Shown: positions 20,736-29,820, counted from the first letter of the stretch. The stretch is 64,000 bases of DNA from an uncultured Dokdonia sp. (GCF_947492815.1 NZ_CANLOB010000010.1:1-64000); one strand, 5' to 3'. Notes: generated by a model from the letters alone, not told the origin. Numbers and translations: made by a program.

Positions 20736-21817
20736 TAGTTATTTGTTAAATCTATCGTAAGTTGCACTTCATAACTTGTCTCAGTGTCCTCAATTTTTAA
20801 AGTGTGTGCGTTGGGGTAATGCAATTCTAATTGACGACTTACATTAGTAATCCCTATTCCTTTAGACTGTTCTGAGGTTACGTCACTTTTGACAGAGATT
20901 TTGGTATTGTATACACGTAAATATACCTGTGACTCCTTTTCTTGAAGCTGTATATGTATTTTAGGGTTTATAGGGTTTTTACTTGCTCCATGCTTAAAGG
21001 CATTTTCTATAAATCCTAATAATATGAGAGGAGCTATGGGTCTTTGTTTATCTGACAGCTCATGTATAAACTCTAAATCTAGTTGATCTCCATATCGTAT
21101 TTTTTCTAAATCAATATACCCTTGAATAAGTGTAATTTCCTTGTGAAGCGCAATGGTAGGTTCATTACATTGATATAATATATAGTCCAGCATCTCAGAG
21201 AGTTTTAAAACTACTTCTGGAGCAGCATCAGACTTAGTAAGGGTTAATGCATAAATACTATTAAGGGTATTAAATAAAAAATGTGGATGGATTTGTGCTT
21301 TTAAAAATTGTAATTCGGTAGTTGCTTTTTCTTTTTGCAATACTTCTAATTGGTGTTTTTCTTCAAAACCTCTCTTAATACTTTTGATCGCCATCATTAA
21401 AAAGACAATCACATATACAGCTGGGAAGTAGACATAAAACAAATAAAAAGGATCGGCTAAAATCTCTAAGAATGTTTCTTTTTCAAACATTCCTTCTCTG
21501 GTTAATGGCTCTGCGATATGAACTGTACATATTCTGGCAAAGACTACAAATACATAGCCTGACACTAAAAAGGAAATCACAAAATGCACATATCGTTTCT
21601 TTAAAAACAATGTAGGAATCTGGTAATAGTTTAGAAAATAAGCCGCTGCTAATTGTGAAGGTAATAATGCCAAATAATTAATTAAATGACTTGAAAAAGA
21701 TCCTGAGTTAAGAGACCCTAACAAGGTAAATATGAGTAAAAATGAACACCAAAACAATATATGTGATAACACACTGTTTTGGACAATTCTATCTACAAAT
21801 GGAAAGTTAGTACTCAT
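20735..21817 (-). CDS. LytS-type sensor histidine kinase
   Basis: Four or so membrane segments occupy residues 15-145 with no large external domain. Then comes the His_kinase (PF06580) motif AQIHPHFLFNTLNS with the phospho-acceptor His at about 179, and an ATPase region with IENAFKHGASK and GIGITNVSRQL. This is the sensor partner of the LytTR regulator with which it overlaps by one base. Length 360 fits the family. The small extracytoplasmic loops suggest that it senses a membrane or redox state, or a partner protein, rather than a bulky ligand; this is inference. Confidence 0.93.
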   Translation of the reverse strand: MSTNFPFVDRIVQNSVLSHILFWCSFLLIFTLLGSLNSGSFSSHLINYLALLPSQLAAAYFLNYYQIPTLFLKKRYVHFVISFLVSGYVFVVFARICTVHIAEPLTREGMFEKETFLEILADPFYLFYVYFPAVYVIVFLMMAIKSIKRGFEEKHQLEVLQKEKATTELQFLKAQIHPHFLFNTLNSIYALTLTKSDAAPEVVLKLSEMLDYILYQCNEPTIALHKEITLIQGYIDLEKIRYGDQLDLEFIHELSDKQRPIAPLILLGFIENAFKHGASKNPINPKIHIQLQEKESQVYLRVYNTKISVKSDVTSEQSKGIGITNVSRQLELHYPNAHTLKIEDTETSYEVQLTIDLTNN

Positions 21818-22029
21818 AATTCGAATCTAAAATACATAATATCTATTCGTTTCTTTCTTCAAGTAGACGAATCTCATATACCAACATCTCAACATCTATT
21901 TCCTACCTACAAAATAGAAACTCACATACAAACCTCCTTCTGTCTTCCACAAACCTATGCTGGTCTATATTTTACAGATTGCTTCCTTCTTGCCCATACT
22001 TTTGAGTCAAATTTAAAATTCATCACATC

Positions 22030-22998
22030 ATGAAAAAACGAATCTTTTTACTAGTTATGCTATGTGTTTCCGCTTTCGCGAAAGCGCAATCAACCTCATG
22101 CGAAGCTTTATTACAAGCTATTAAAAACGAACAAGTAACTACGGTTACGCAACTCTTAAAAAACACAAATCCTAATTGTTCTTATCGAGGCAATGGCGAA
22201 CCACGATCTCCATTAGGTGTTGCGTCTTATGTAGGAAATCTAGAAATCGTTCAATTGTTATTTGTTGCTGGCGTTCGAGTAAATTACAAAAGTCGTGGCG
22301 ATGCCAGTGCTTTAATGATTGCTGCACAACAAGGGCATCTTGATGTTGCTACCTATCTTATCGAAAAAGGAGCCGATATCAATGCAGCAATTGATGGCGA
22401 CGGAACACCGCTTATGGCAGCCATACAAGGCGGAGACTTACGTATTATAAAATTATTATTAGAAAAAGGAGCACATCCTAATACCAATGTAAAAGGAGAT
22501 GGGAATGCAATGATTATGGCTGGAAAATCTGGAAATCCAGCGATACTACAACTATTGCTACAATACAATCCTACTATGGATAAGGAATCTTTAGGTGATG
22601 GCACAGGACTCATTCAAGCAGTATCTAGAGGAAATTTAGCGATGGTCAAAGCTATGGTTCAAGCTGGAGCCGATGTTAATAAAAGTAGTCGTGGAGATGG
22701 GAACCCATTAATTGCAGCATCTAAAATAGGAAGTCTCCCGATTGTTCAATTTCTTGTGGAATCTGGCGCTGATGTAAATACGCATGTAAAAGGCGATGAA
22801 ACGCCGCTAATACAAGCTTCTTGGAATGGGCATCTTGATATCGTCACATATTTAGTGGGTCAAGGAGCTGAGGTTAATAAAACTGTTCGCGATGGGTATT
22901 ACCTCTCTTCCGAAAAACGAAATGCCCTCAAAATGGCTATAAGAGGTCAGCACACTGACGTCGTAGCTTATCTTAAAAGTATAGGCGCAAAAGAATAA
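22030..22998 (+). CDS. Exported ankyrin-repeat protein
   Basis: A signal peptide (MKKRIFLLVMLCVSAFAKAQ) is followed by about eight ankyrin repeats (pattern G-x-TPLxxAxxxGxxxIVxxLLxxGADVN, e.g. DVATYLIEKGADINAAI and MVKAMVQAGADVNKS). The repeats form a protein-binding scaffold, presumably in the periplasm. In Pseudomonas aeruginosa an exported ankyrin protein (AnkB) supports a periplasmic catalase; here katG is two genes away but cytoplasmic, so the parallel is only suggestive. The signal-peptide cleavage region itself is built from a copy of the dispersed palindrome (22071, read SAFAKAQ). Confidence 0.85.
   Translation: MKKRIFLLVMLCVSAFAKAQSTSCEALLQAIKNEQVTTVTQLLKNTNPNCSYRGNGEPRSPLGVASYVGNLEIVQLLFVAGVRVNYKSRGDASALMIAAQQGHLDVATYLIEKGADINAAIDGDGTPLMAAIQGGDLRIIKLLLEKGAHPNTNVKGDGNAMIMAGKSGNPAILQLLLQYNPTMDKESLGDGTGLIQAVSRGNLAMVKAMVQAGADVNKSSRGDGNPLIAASKIGSLPIVQFLVESGADVNTHVKGDETPLIQASWNGHLDIVTYLVGQGAEVNKTVRDGYYLSSEKRNALKMAIRGQHTDVVAYLKSIGAKE
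22071..22086. repeat. Dispersed palindrome forming a signal-peptide cleavage region
   Basis: Perfect CGCTTTCGCGAAAGCG, read A-F-A-K-A inside the ankyrin protein's signal peptide, just where signal peptidase should cut (A-K-A/Q). Confidence 0.85.
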
Positions 22999-23024
22999 TC
23001 ACTGTATACATTAATACTTCTGTT

Positions 23025-24407
23025 ATGAAATCAATAATAGCTTTCCATATATTCCTCATACTTCTTATAAGCAGTACAACTACCCTAGAAGCGCAACAAG
23101 CATATCCGCTGCTAGATACTATAGTTACTTCTTTTTTAGAAACGGCAAACCTTCCTGGCATCTCTATAGCTGTGAGCCAAGACGAGCAACTTATCTATGC
23201 TAAAGGATATGGGTATGCCGATCTTGAAAATAAGATCCCCATGACACCGCATATGCAATTGCGTACTGCATCTGTTGCCAAAGTGATTACAACTACTGCT
23301 TTAGGAAAATTACTTTCCGAAGGCAAAATAAAGCTGGATGTTCCTATTAAAACTTATGTTCCTTATATAGATACACAATACGAGCATCTCACCTTACGGC
23401 AACTTACAGGCCATACTTCTGGTATGGCGCATCGTCCTAAAGGAAATGCGTATAAGAAAAAGCAATACACAAGTATTAAAGAGAGTACACAATTATTAAA
23501 AGCGCCTTTACTTTTTGAGCCTGATACTCAATATCAATACTCTACACATGCTTTTAATTTGGTAGCTGCTGCCATAGAAGGTGCTTCTGGACAATCTTTT
23601 GAAACATATTTAAGAGGTCATGTTTTTAAACCTCTAGGAATGCAACAAACGGTTCCTGAAAATATCAAACAACTTTCTGAGAAAGATGTGCAATTATATT
23701 ACCATAAAAAGGGAACGCTCACAAAAGAAAAACTCACCAATGCAAGCTATAAACTAGCAGGTGCAGGGTTTAGAAGTACACCTACAGATCTTATCAAGAT
23801 GATGCATGGATATACCAATGGATTTATCACAGCCGAAGCAAGAGAAACAATGTTTAGAAGTCACCAACTCAAAGATGGAACTACCACACAAGTGGGTATT
23901 ACCTGGCGATCTTCTATCGACGCTTTTGGTCACAATGTAATAGAACATGCTGGGAGTTGGCGAGGCACACGAACGGTTGTGGTGCATTACCCAAAAGATA
24001 ATTTGAATATTGCCATTATGATTAATGCAGATAGCTCGATTCTTATTGAAGAAACTGCACATATACTAGCATATTTAATTCGGAATCACAATACCTCAAC
24101 AGATTTGTCTCTTGATGTACATAAAAAAGTTTCAGTGACATCAAGACTCAATAATGAGGTGACGCAACACTCAGCCCAATTTGACTTTCAAAATAATCAA
24201 GGAATGTTAACTGTAGATACCATTCGTTTTATTTCGTCTGCTCCCATCTATTATATAGGAAACCAACATTATGTAGCAATCACTAAAGCCGGAATTCTAT
24301 ATCTTCAGATGACAGATATAGAAAACGCTCGAGGAGACCTATTTATATACCATACTATGCATAAAACAGCTCCGTTAGAACAAACACCTCTAATTAGTTT
24401 TCAATAG
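23025..24407 (+). CDS. Exported serine hydrolase, beta-lactamase/class C fold
   Basis: The protein has a signal peptide (to about residue 24) and then the beta-lactamase-related catalytic fold: SVAK (S83, K86) as the SxxK nucleophile motif, YST at the YxN position, and HAGSWRG near the HxG/KTG position. These motifs define the broad group of DD-peptidase-like, esterase and class C-like hydrolases; they do not fix the substrate. A 120-residue C-terminal extension of beta character follows the catalytic domain. Length 460. It is 26 bases downstream of the ankyrin gene on the same strand. Confidence 0.88.
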   Translation: MKSIIAFHIFLILLISSTTTLEAQQAYPLLDTIVTSFLETANLPGISIAVSQDEQLIYAKGYGYADLENKIPMTPHMQLRTASVAKVITTTALGKLLSEGKIKLDVPIKTYVPYIDTQYEHLTLRQLTGHTSGMAHRPKGNAYKKKQYTSIKESTQLLKAPLLFEPDTQYQYSTHAFNLVAAAIEGASGQSFETYLRGHVFKPLGMQQTVPENIKQLSEKDVQLYYHKKGTLTKEKLTNASYKLAGAGFRSTPTDLIKMMHGYTNGFITAEARETMFRSHQLKDGTTTQVGITWRSSIDAFGHNVIEHAGSWRGTRTVVVHYPKDNLNIAIMINADSSILIEETAHILAYLIRNHNTSTDLSLDVHKKVSVTSRLNNEVTQHSAQFDFQNNQGMLTVDTIRFISSAPIYYIGNQHYVAITKAGILYLQMTDIENARGDLFIYHTMHKTAPLEQTPLISFQ

Positions 24408-24418
24408 GTTTCTTGCTC

Positions 24419-24555
24419 TATACGCTCCTGCCTGCCGGCAGGCAGGTTCGCGAAATCGAACTTATGAGATTCACGACCGGAGGGAGAATGAAATGGTAAA
24501 TTGAGCCTGCGAGATTCACGACCAAAGGGAGAGCGTAGCGTTAAAGCATATAAAG
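24419..24555. repeat. Compound long-form repeat with an inserted second palindrome
   Basis: Starting TATACGCT, the element is interrupted at 24427-24446 by a perfect 20-bp palindrome and resumes TTCGCGAAATCGAAC, then GAGATTCACGACCGGAGGGAG. An internal second copy follows (from about 24500: TTGAGCCTGCGAGATTCACG, then ACCAAAGGGAGAGCG) and ends GCGTTAAAGCATATAAA. So the basic long element of 19949-20016 is partly duplicated here and split by another repeat. Confidence 0.75.
24427..24446. repeat. Perfect 20-bp GC-rich palindrome inserted in the long repeat
   Basis: CCTGCCTGCC followed by GGCAGGCAGG. The bases on either side (TATACGCT and TTCGCGAAA) are contiguous in the other copies of the long element, so this palindrome was gained after that element formed. 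Confidence 0.85.
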
Positions 24556-24625
24556 AATAGTTCACAAAAGAGGACCTGCTTGTTATTTACATGGCATTAA
24601 AAAATTAAATATCTTGCAGGTACTT

Positions 24626-25768
24626 ATGAAGAATACATTGCTTAAAATTATAGGTATAGTTGTCATCGCTGGGCTACTCATCTGGGGAATACTTAAAATA
24701 GTAGTTGCAACAAAAACGGCTGTTCCTGATCTTGAGATGACAACTAGCATTACTTCAAACGAAGGAAAAGAAGCACTAGACACTTGGCTCTCAAAACTTG
24801 AAAATGAAGATAAATTTAATGGAGGGGTTTTACTCATAAAGGAAGGGAAACCTGTTTTTATGAAAACGTATGGATATACAGATCATACATGTACAAAACG
24901 CCTTACTACGCAATCTTCATTTAGGCTTGCTTCTGTTTCAAAACAATTCACCGCCATGGGAATTATGCTATTGGAAAACAAAGGTCTTTTAGGCTACGAT
25001 ACTCCAGTAACAACTTACATTACTTCATTCCCATATGATGGCGTGACCGTACGGCATTTACTCAATATGACTTCAGGGATTCCTGATGGCTACCTACAAC
25101 TCGCCGAAAAACATAAAGCCGAATTAGGAACTGAATTAAGTATTCAAGAAGCGGTTACTTTACTTTGTGAGTATCCATCTAAAGCGGCACCTGCCAATAG
25201 TTGGTATAATTACTCAAATTCTAACTATATCTTATTAGCAGGTATTATTGAGAATGTATCTGGCCAGTCTTTTGAAAACTATATGCAAGAAGCCATTTTT
25301 GATCCTTTAGACATGAAAAATACACGTGTATGGAATTTACTTTCAGCAACAAAAAGCTTTCCGAACAAAACACTTGGTTTTGAAAAACAAGGAGATCAAT
25401 ATATCCCTATGTACCCTACCTTTATAGATGGAGTTTCTGGAGATGGTGGTGTCTTTGCCAGTTTAGAAGATTTTGTGATTTGGGATGCTGCTTGGTATGG
25501 TACTGGTACGACCCTACTGTCACAGGAAAAAATACAAGAAGCCTTTAAAGCACCAATGCTTACAAATAACACCTTGTCTGAGTATGGCTTTGGTTGGTCA
25601 TTACAAGGAGATGTGATGCAGCATTCTGGAGGTTGGCTCGCAGCACGTACCTATATATACAGAAACACAGCTTCAAAAACCTGTTTAGTGATTTTGGATA
25701 ACAGCGCTAATCATTGGCATTTTACAAGTATACAGGAAAAACTTATCAAAACAATAGAAAGTCTTTAA
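24626..25768 (+). CDS. Serine hydrolase, beta-lactamase/class C fold, membrane-anchored
   Basis: An N-terminal hydrophobic segment (residues 5-27) acts as signal anchor, so the catalytic domain should be periplasmic. The SxxK motif is SVSK (S103, K106), the YxN motif is YSN (in NYSNSNY), and HSGGW is the third motif. I start at ATG 24626; a TTG at 24614 would add four residues. It is a distant paralog of the enzyme at 23025, separated from it by a repeat cluster. Substrate unknown; peptidase, esterase or lactamase-like activity are all possible. Confidence 0.88.
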   Translation: MKNTLLKIIGIVVIAGLLIWGILKIVVATKTAVPDLEMTTSITSNEGKEALDTWLSKLENEDKFNGGVLLIKEGKPVFMKTYGYTDHTCTKRLTTQSSFRLASVSKQFTAMGIMLLENKGLLGYDTPVTTYITSFPYDGVTVRHLLNMTSGIPDGYLQLAEKHKAELGTELSIQEAVTLLCEYPSKAAPANSWYNYSNSNYILLAGIIENVSGQSFENYMQEAIFDPLDMKNTRVWNLLSATKSFPNKTLGFEKQGDQYIPMYPTFIDGVSGDGGVFASLEDFVIWDAAWYGTGTTLLSQEKIQEAFKAPMLTNNTLSEYGFGWSLQGDVMQHSGGWLAARTYIYRNTASKTCLVILDNSANHWHFTSIQEKLIKTIESL

Positions 25769-25851
25769 TGAACAAGAGTTTATTTAACACTTCTATAGGA
25801 ACACTTCTATAGTGTATTTGCTATTTTTAATATTCATTAATCAACCACACT

Positions 25852-26745
25852 ATGAAAACTTTATTTTCCCTACTCTTCTTGAGTATTTTATGTATTTCTT
25901 GTAATACAAAAAAAGAAGACACTGCTAAAAAAGAAACTGTTGTTGCTGAGGTTGTCAAAACACCTACGCTATCCAAAGCAACATTTATAACAGAGACACT
26001 AGAACTAACGCATTGTGAGTCTGCTGTCTATGATAAAGATACTGATGTGATCTATGCCTCTTTAATTGGAGATAGAGAACCAGGCGATGGATCTATTGCA
26101 ACCGTAGGAGTAGATGGAAAATTGATAAATGCACAGTTCGTTTCAGGGCTTAATGACCCTAAAGGAATTGCCATTACAAAAGATAAGTTATATGTATCTG
26201 ACGTTACTGAACTTGTAGAAGCTGATCTTAAAACAGGGAAAATTCTTAATAAGTATACTGCCGAAGGTATCGAGTTTTTAAATGATGTAGCGATTGCTCC
26301 AGACGGAGCTATTTATGTGTCAGATACGCGTACTTCAAAAATTTATAGACTAGATCAGAAAGGCACTTTTGATTTTTGGCTCTCCGACCCAAAACTAGAT
26401 AACCCTAATGGGTTGTTAATTCAAGGAGATACTATGTATGTTGCTTCTTGGGGAGGTGCTCCAGAAGGAGGACGAGTTTCAAAATTAGATATCAATAACA
26501 AGAAAATTATAGCAGTTACTGATATCATTGGAAATCTAGATGGAATTCGCCCATATGATAAAAACCATCTCATCATTTCTGATTGGCGTAGCGGAAAAGT
26601 ACATCTTATGAATTTTGACGGCACAACAAAAGAGGTTGTTACTGTTGGGCAAAGTGTAGGTGATATTGCTTATATCAAAGAAAAAAATCTACTATTATTA
26701 CCTATGAATAAACAAAGTCGCTTACTGTTTTATGAGTTAAAGTGA
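25852..26745 (+). CDS. SMP-30/gluconolactonase-like beta-propeller lipoprotein
   Basis: A lipobox (CISC, Cys at residue 17) anchors the protein. The body is a six-bladed propeller with repeated segments such as GLNDPKGIAITKDKLYVSD, FLNDVAIAPDGAIYVSD and LDNPNGLLIQGDTMYVASWG, the pattern of SMP-30/NHL-type domains. The Asn/Asp pairs (LND, DNPNG) correspond to the metal-binding positions of the SMP-30 family. A lactonase or ligand-binding role in the periplasm is plausible but unproven. A short stretch upstream has the direct repeat AACACTTCTATA twice (25787-25815). Confidence 0.8.
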   Translation: MKTLFSLLFLSILCISCNTKKEDTAKKETVVAEVVKTPTLSKATFITETLELTHCESAVYDKDTDVIYASLIGDREPGDGSIATVGVDGKLINAQFVSGLNDPKGIAITKDKLYVSDVTELVEADLKTGKILNKYTAEGIEFLNDVAIAPDGAIYVSDTRTSKIYRLDQKGTFDFWLSDPKLDNPNGLLIQGDTMYVASWGGAPEGGRVSKLDINNKKIIAVTDIIGNLDGIRPYDKNHLIISDWRSGKVHLMNFDGTTKEVVTVGQSVGDIAYIKEKNLLLLPMNKQSRLLFYELK

Positions 26746-26825
26746 TTTCGATACGATTTGCTTCCAGCAAATTACTCAATTACCCTAGTTACTATCTAGT
26801 ATTAGTAATTTTGTATAATAGTATG

Positions 26826-27152
26826 TTAATCTTCTTTTACTGGATATATCTTTAAGTAATAGGTAGTGGTCGTATCAATAGGAAGTTCAGGCATAAGTGA
26901 TAGCCCTTTGGGGCCTTCATAAATTGGCATATTAAGTATAACTACTAGTTTTTTATCATCCTTTGAACGATTCCTTAAGTCAAATAGTGATAAACTATCT
27001 ATTTTTTCACGTAAGAATTCTTTTTTTCTTTCTTCTTGTTTTGCAAACCAACTAAAGTAGTCAGAGCTAGAAGCTTCTTCGTCTTTAGCATTCTCCTGTG
27101 CAAAAAGAGTTGTACAAAAACATAATAGTAAAAGAGTTAGTGTCGTTTTCAT
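26826..27152 (-). CDS. Small exported hypothetical protein
   Basis: A clear signal peptide (MKTTLTLLLLCFCTTLFAQ) precedes an 89-residue mature chain with no recognisable motif. The middle is charged (EERKKEFLREKIDSL) and the end has short strands. No function can be assigned. It is followed on the other strand by the propeller lipoprotein, in convergent arrangement. Confidence 0.65.
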   Translation of the reverse strand: MKTTLTLLLLCFCTTLFAQENAKDEEASSSDYFSWFAKQEERKKEFLREKIDSLSLFDLRNRSKDDKKLVVILNMPIYEGPKGLSLMPELPIDTTTTYYLKIYPVKED

Positions 27153-27237
27153 AAATCTAAAGATAGAAGGTTGTTGCTTATGATACTGTTAAAGGAATGT
27201 TTTTTAACAGTTTATATAAAAGTACTTTTAAAGTTTT

Positions 27238-27714
27238 TTATATAGTATTATCTGGCACTTTACTTCTTAAGAATTTAACTAACTGAGTCAAATCGTCATT
27301 AATTTCTTCATTAATATTCCAATTCATTTTTTTATTATCAAACTCAAGCTGGCAAAATAATCCATCTAGAACTATTCCTTTGTAATTAGTAAGACTAAGC
27401 TCAGTATTTAATAATTTATTAATTGTCTCTGATTCCTGCACGTTTAATTCAATTTTGCTATCAGTTATAGCTAATCTACTAAGATTAAAAATCTCTTTAT
27501 CAAATCTCTTATTATCATATTCAGCATTCCAAATTTTCAGGATTAATTCTTTAGAATTCTTTTCTATTTGGGTAATAGAAAATCCATGAGAAAAAAGCTG
27601 CCCCATTTCAAGATACTGAAATCTAAAATTTTCAAAATCATTTATTTCCAATAACTCTATTTTTATTTGATCCCAATAATGATCTCTATTGTTTGAAAAC
27701 TTCTCCATTTTCAT
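27238..27714 (-). CDS. Hypothetical cytoplasmic protein
   Basis: A 158-residue soluble protein (156 if the second ATG at 27708 is used). Features such as HYWDQIKIELLEINDFENFRF and a DGLFCQLEF stretch do not match a family that I know; small acidic proteins of this kind are frequent as immunity or accessory proteins in Bacteroidota. It lies 43 bases upstream (in coordinates, below) of bshB1 on the same strand, after it in transcription, so it could be the last gene of that operon. Confidence 0.6.
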   Translation of the reverse strand: MKMEKFSNNRDHYWDQIKIELLEINDFENFRFQYLEMGQLFSHGFSITQIEKNSKELILKIWNAEYDNKRFDKEIFNLSRLAITDSKIELNVQESETINKLLNTELSLTNYKGIVLDGLFCQLEFDNKKMNWNINEEINDDLTQLVKFLRSKVPDNTI

Positions 27715-27757
27715 ACTCGCTTATATCTTTATAATAAAGTCACTTAATCTATCAGGA

Positions 27758-28474
27758 TCAAATCAAATCAAAAAGACTATCAACAGCTGGATATCGCTCC
27801 ACATTAAAACCTTCGGCATAGTCTGTACCTATTAAACGCCCTAAGTCTCTTGCTCTATAGCTGATACTTTCTTTAAATGTTAAACTAGAAATAGGTGTGC
27901 TTCCCTCATCAGAATTTGGGTCATGAAATTGTGTTTTATAAGCAAACACTGCTTCGCACTTCTTCTCTATAAAACCACTTACGTCTACCACAACATCAGG
28001 CTTCATATGTACCCATTGTTCATAATGATAGACTGTTTTAGGGCGCCATTTCTCTTGAATTACCCCATCTCTTTGGGTTTCAATTTTTACAAGACCACTT
28101 AAGAAACAAGCATCACTTGCGAGTTTACTTCCTTTACCATGATCAATATGTCTATCTTCTATCGCATTACATAATACCATTTCTGGTTGATATGCACGTA
28201 TGACTTCGATAATCTTTAATTGACTTTCTTTATCATTTTGAAAGAAACCATCGGCGAGCCCTATATTTTCACGTACGCTCACTCCTAGTATTTTAGCTGC
28301 ATTTGCAGCTTCTTCTTTTCTAGTTTCAGCTGTACCTCGGGTTCCTAATTCTCCTCTAGTTAAGTCTAGGATTCCAACTTTTTTACCTCTGGCAATTTCT
28401 TTAGCGATGGTCGCACCGCATCCTAATTCTACATCATCTGGATGTGCGCCTATAGCAAGTATGTCTAATTTCAT
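27758..28474 (-). CDS. bshB1: Bacillithiol biosynthesis deacetylase BshB1
   Basis: A LmbE-like zinc deacetylase that removes the acetyl group from GlcNAc-malate in bacillithiol synthesis. The metal/catalytic motif is AHPDDVELG (H11, D13, D14), with RHIDHGKG providing the further histidine ligands; GELGTRGT is characteristic of the BshB1 subgroup. Length 238 is as expected. It is 46 bases after a trans-sulfuration enzyme gene on the same strand; cysteine supplied by that pathway is the last building block of bacillithiol, so their co-transcription makes sense. Confidence 0.93.
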   Translation of the reverse strand: MKLDILAIGAHPDDVELGCGATIAKEIARGKKVGILDLTRGELGTRGTAETRKEEAANAAKILGVSVRENIGLADGFFQNDKESQLKIIEVIRAYQPEMVLCNAIEDRHIDHGKGSKLASDACFLSGLVKIETQRDGVIQEKWRPKTVYHYEQWVHMKPDVVVDVSGFIEKKCEAVFAYKTQFHDPNSDEGSTPISSLTFKESISYRARDLGRLIGTDYAEGFNVERYPAVDSLFDLI

Positions 28475-28520
28475 TAATGATTTTTTAGTCGTTGCGTTCT
28501 ATGTCGCAATAATTGTTGTT

Positions 28521-29696
28521 TTATAACACGGGAACTTTTACTCTAGCAGTAACTACTTGTAATGCTTGTTCTATATCTGCAATGATATCTTTTTTATCTT
28601 CAATACCCACAGAAAAACGAATCAATCCTTCGGCGATTCCTTGACGTGCTCTTTCTTCCTCACCTAAAAGAAAATGAGATGTTTGCGCTGGTGAAAGCAT
28701 CGTACTTTCTACACCAGCAAGACTCATCGATGGTTTTATAAGCTGTAATGACTTTTGAAAAAGTTCAGGATCTAATCCTTTGGCAAGTTCAAAAGAAAGC
28801 ATGCCTCCATATCCTTTCATCTGAGCTGTTGCGAGTGTATAATCAGGATGTGATTTTAACCCTGGATAATACACACGATTCACATGCTCATTTTTATCTA
28901 GCCACTTGGCAAGTTTCTTAGCATTTTTGTTTTGTGCTTTTACGCGTATTGCCATGGTCTTCATACTACGTTCTAATAACCACACCGTCATATCACTCAA
29001 ACTCCCACCAAGGTTTTTTCCTAAATTCCAAATACGATCTATATGCTCTTCGCTTCCAGCAACAGCACCTGCACATATATCACTATGCCCGCCCATATAT
29101 TTGGTCGCACTATGAATCATAATATCTATTCCAAAATTTAATGGATTTTGATTGATCGGAGATGCAAATGTATTATCAATCATGGTCACAATTCCTTTCT
29201 CTTTTGCTAAATCTGCAACCATTTGCATATCAGTGATGGTCATTAAAGGATTGGAAGGTGTTTCTATATAAAGTACTTTTGTTTTAGGTGTAATCGCTTT
29301 CGCGAAAGCGTGCTTATCTAAACCATCTGTAAACGTATAATCAATACCGTATTTCTCAAACTCCTCTACAACTAAGTTATACGTTCCTCCATATAAGGTT
29401 TTTTGAAGCACAATATGATCACCATGCCTTAAAAAAGCAAGTAATGTAGTACTTACAGCAGCCATCCCACTACCAAAAATCATAGCAGCTTCCGTGCCTT
29501 CAAGGGCTGCAATCTTCTTACATAATGCCTCTTGGTTTGGGGTATTAAAATATCTTGGATATCGTTTTATATCTACATCCATAAAGGCATATGATGAAGA
29601 CATATAAATAGGAGACACTGCCCCCTGAAACTGTTCGTCTTTCACTTCACCTACATGCGTGCAGATTGTATTTACTCCTTTCTTCTGATGATTCAT
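28521..29696 (-). CDS. Trans-sulfuration PLP enzyme (cystathionine gamma-synthase/lyase or methionine gamma-lyase type)
   Basis: A Cys/Met-metabolism PLP enzyme of 391 residues. The PLP lysine is K199 in HSATKYMGGHSD; the phosphate-binding and cofactor motifs FGSGMAA, YGGTYNL, ETPSNP and DNTFASP are present, as is the C-terminal SLAGVES. Sequence alone does not separate gamma-synthase, gamma-lyase and methionine gamma-lyase. The next gene is bshB1, arguing for a link with cysteine production. The dispersed palindrome at 29295 is read AFAKA in a helix on the protein surface ([11 protein letters not shown]). Confidence 0.9.
   Translation of the reverse strand: MNHQKKGVNTICTHVGEVKDEQFQGAVSPIYMSSSYAFMDVDIKRYPRYFNTPNQEALCKKIAALEGTEAAMIFGSGMAAVSTTLLAFLRHGDHIVLQKTLYGGTYNLVVEEFEKYGIDYTFTDGLDKHAFAKAITPKTKVLYIETPSNPLMTITDMQMVADLAKEKGIVTMIDNTFASPINQNPLNFGIDIMIHSATKYMGGHSDICAGAVAGSEEHIDRIWNLGKNLGGSLSDMTVWLLERSMKTMAIRVKAQNKNAKKLAKWLDKNEHVNRVYYPGLKSHPDYTLATAQMKGYGGMLSFELAKGLDPELFQKSLQLIKPSMSLAGVESTMLSPAQTSHFLLGEEERARQGIAEGLIRFSVGIEDKKDIIADIEQALQVVTARVKVPVL
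29295..29310. repeat. Dispersed palindrome inside the trans-sulfuration gene
   Basis: Perfect CGCTTTCGCGAAAGCG, read on the minus strand as H-A-F-A-K-A-I. The VOC-protein copy at 55638 is read in the same seven-residue context, H-A-F-A-K-A-I-T-P. Confidence 0.85.
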
Positions 29697-29772
29697 TTTG
29701 CCATTTTTTTATCACATAAAAATACAAAAAACAATTCCTTATTTTTAGAATAAGAATGATTTTGAAATTATA

Positions 29773-29820
29773 ATGCTATGTTTTTGTATTCTAACCCTTA
29801 AAGGTTGCAAAACATAGCAT
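29773..29820. promoter_or_regulatory. Large inverted repeat between the divergent trans-sulfuration gene and hutI
   Basis: Perfect 12-bp arms ATGCTATGTTTT (29773-29784) and AAAACATAGCAT (29809-29820) enclose an inner AACC/GGTT pairing. It sits in the divergent promoter region, 77 bases from one start codon and 141 from the other, so it is not a terminator of either gene. It could be an operator for a dimeric regulator or a leader-RNA structure of hutI. Confidence 0.5.

Noticed and set aside
21779..22033. 84-codon plus-strand frame between the kinase and ankyrin genes
   Set aside because: It overlaps the start of the kinase gene antisense and has low-complexity, non-protein-like content; it fills the divergent promoter region.
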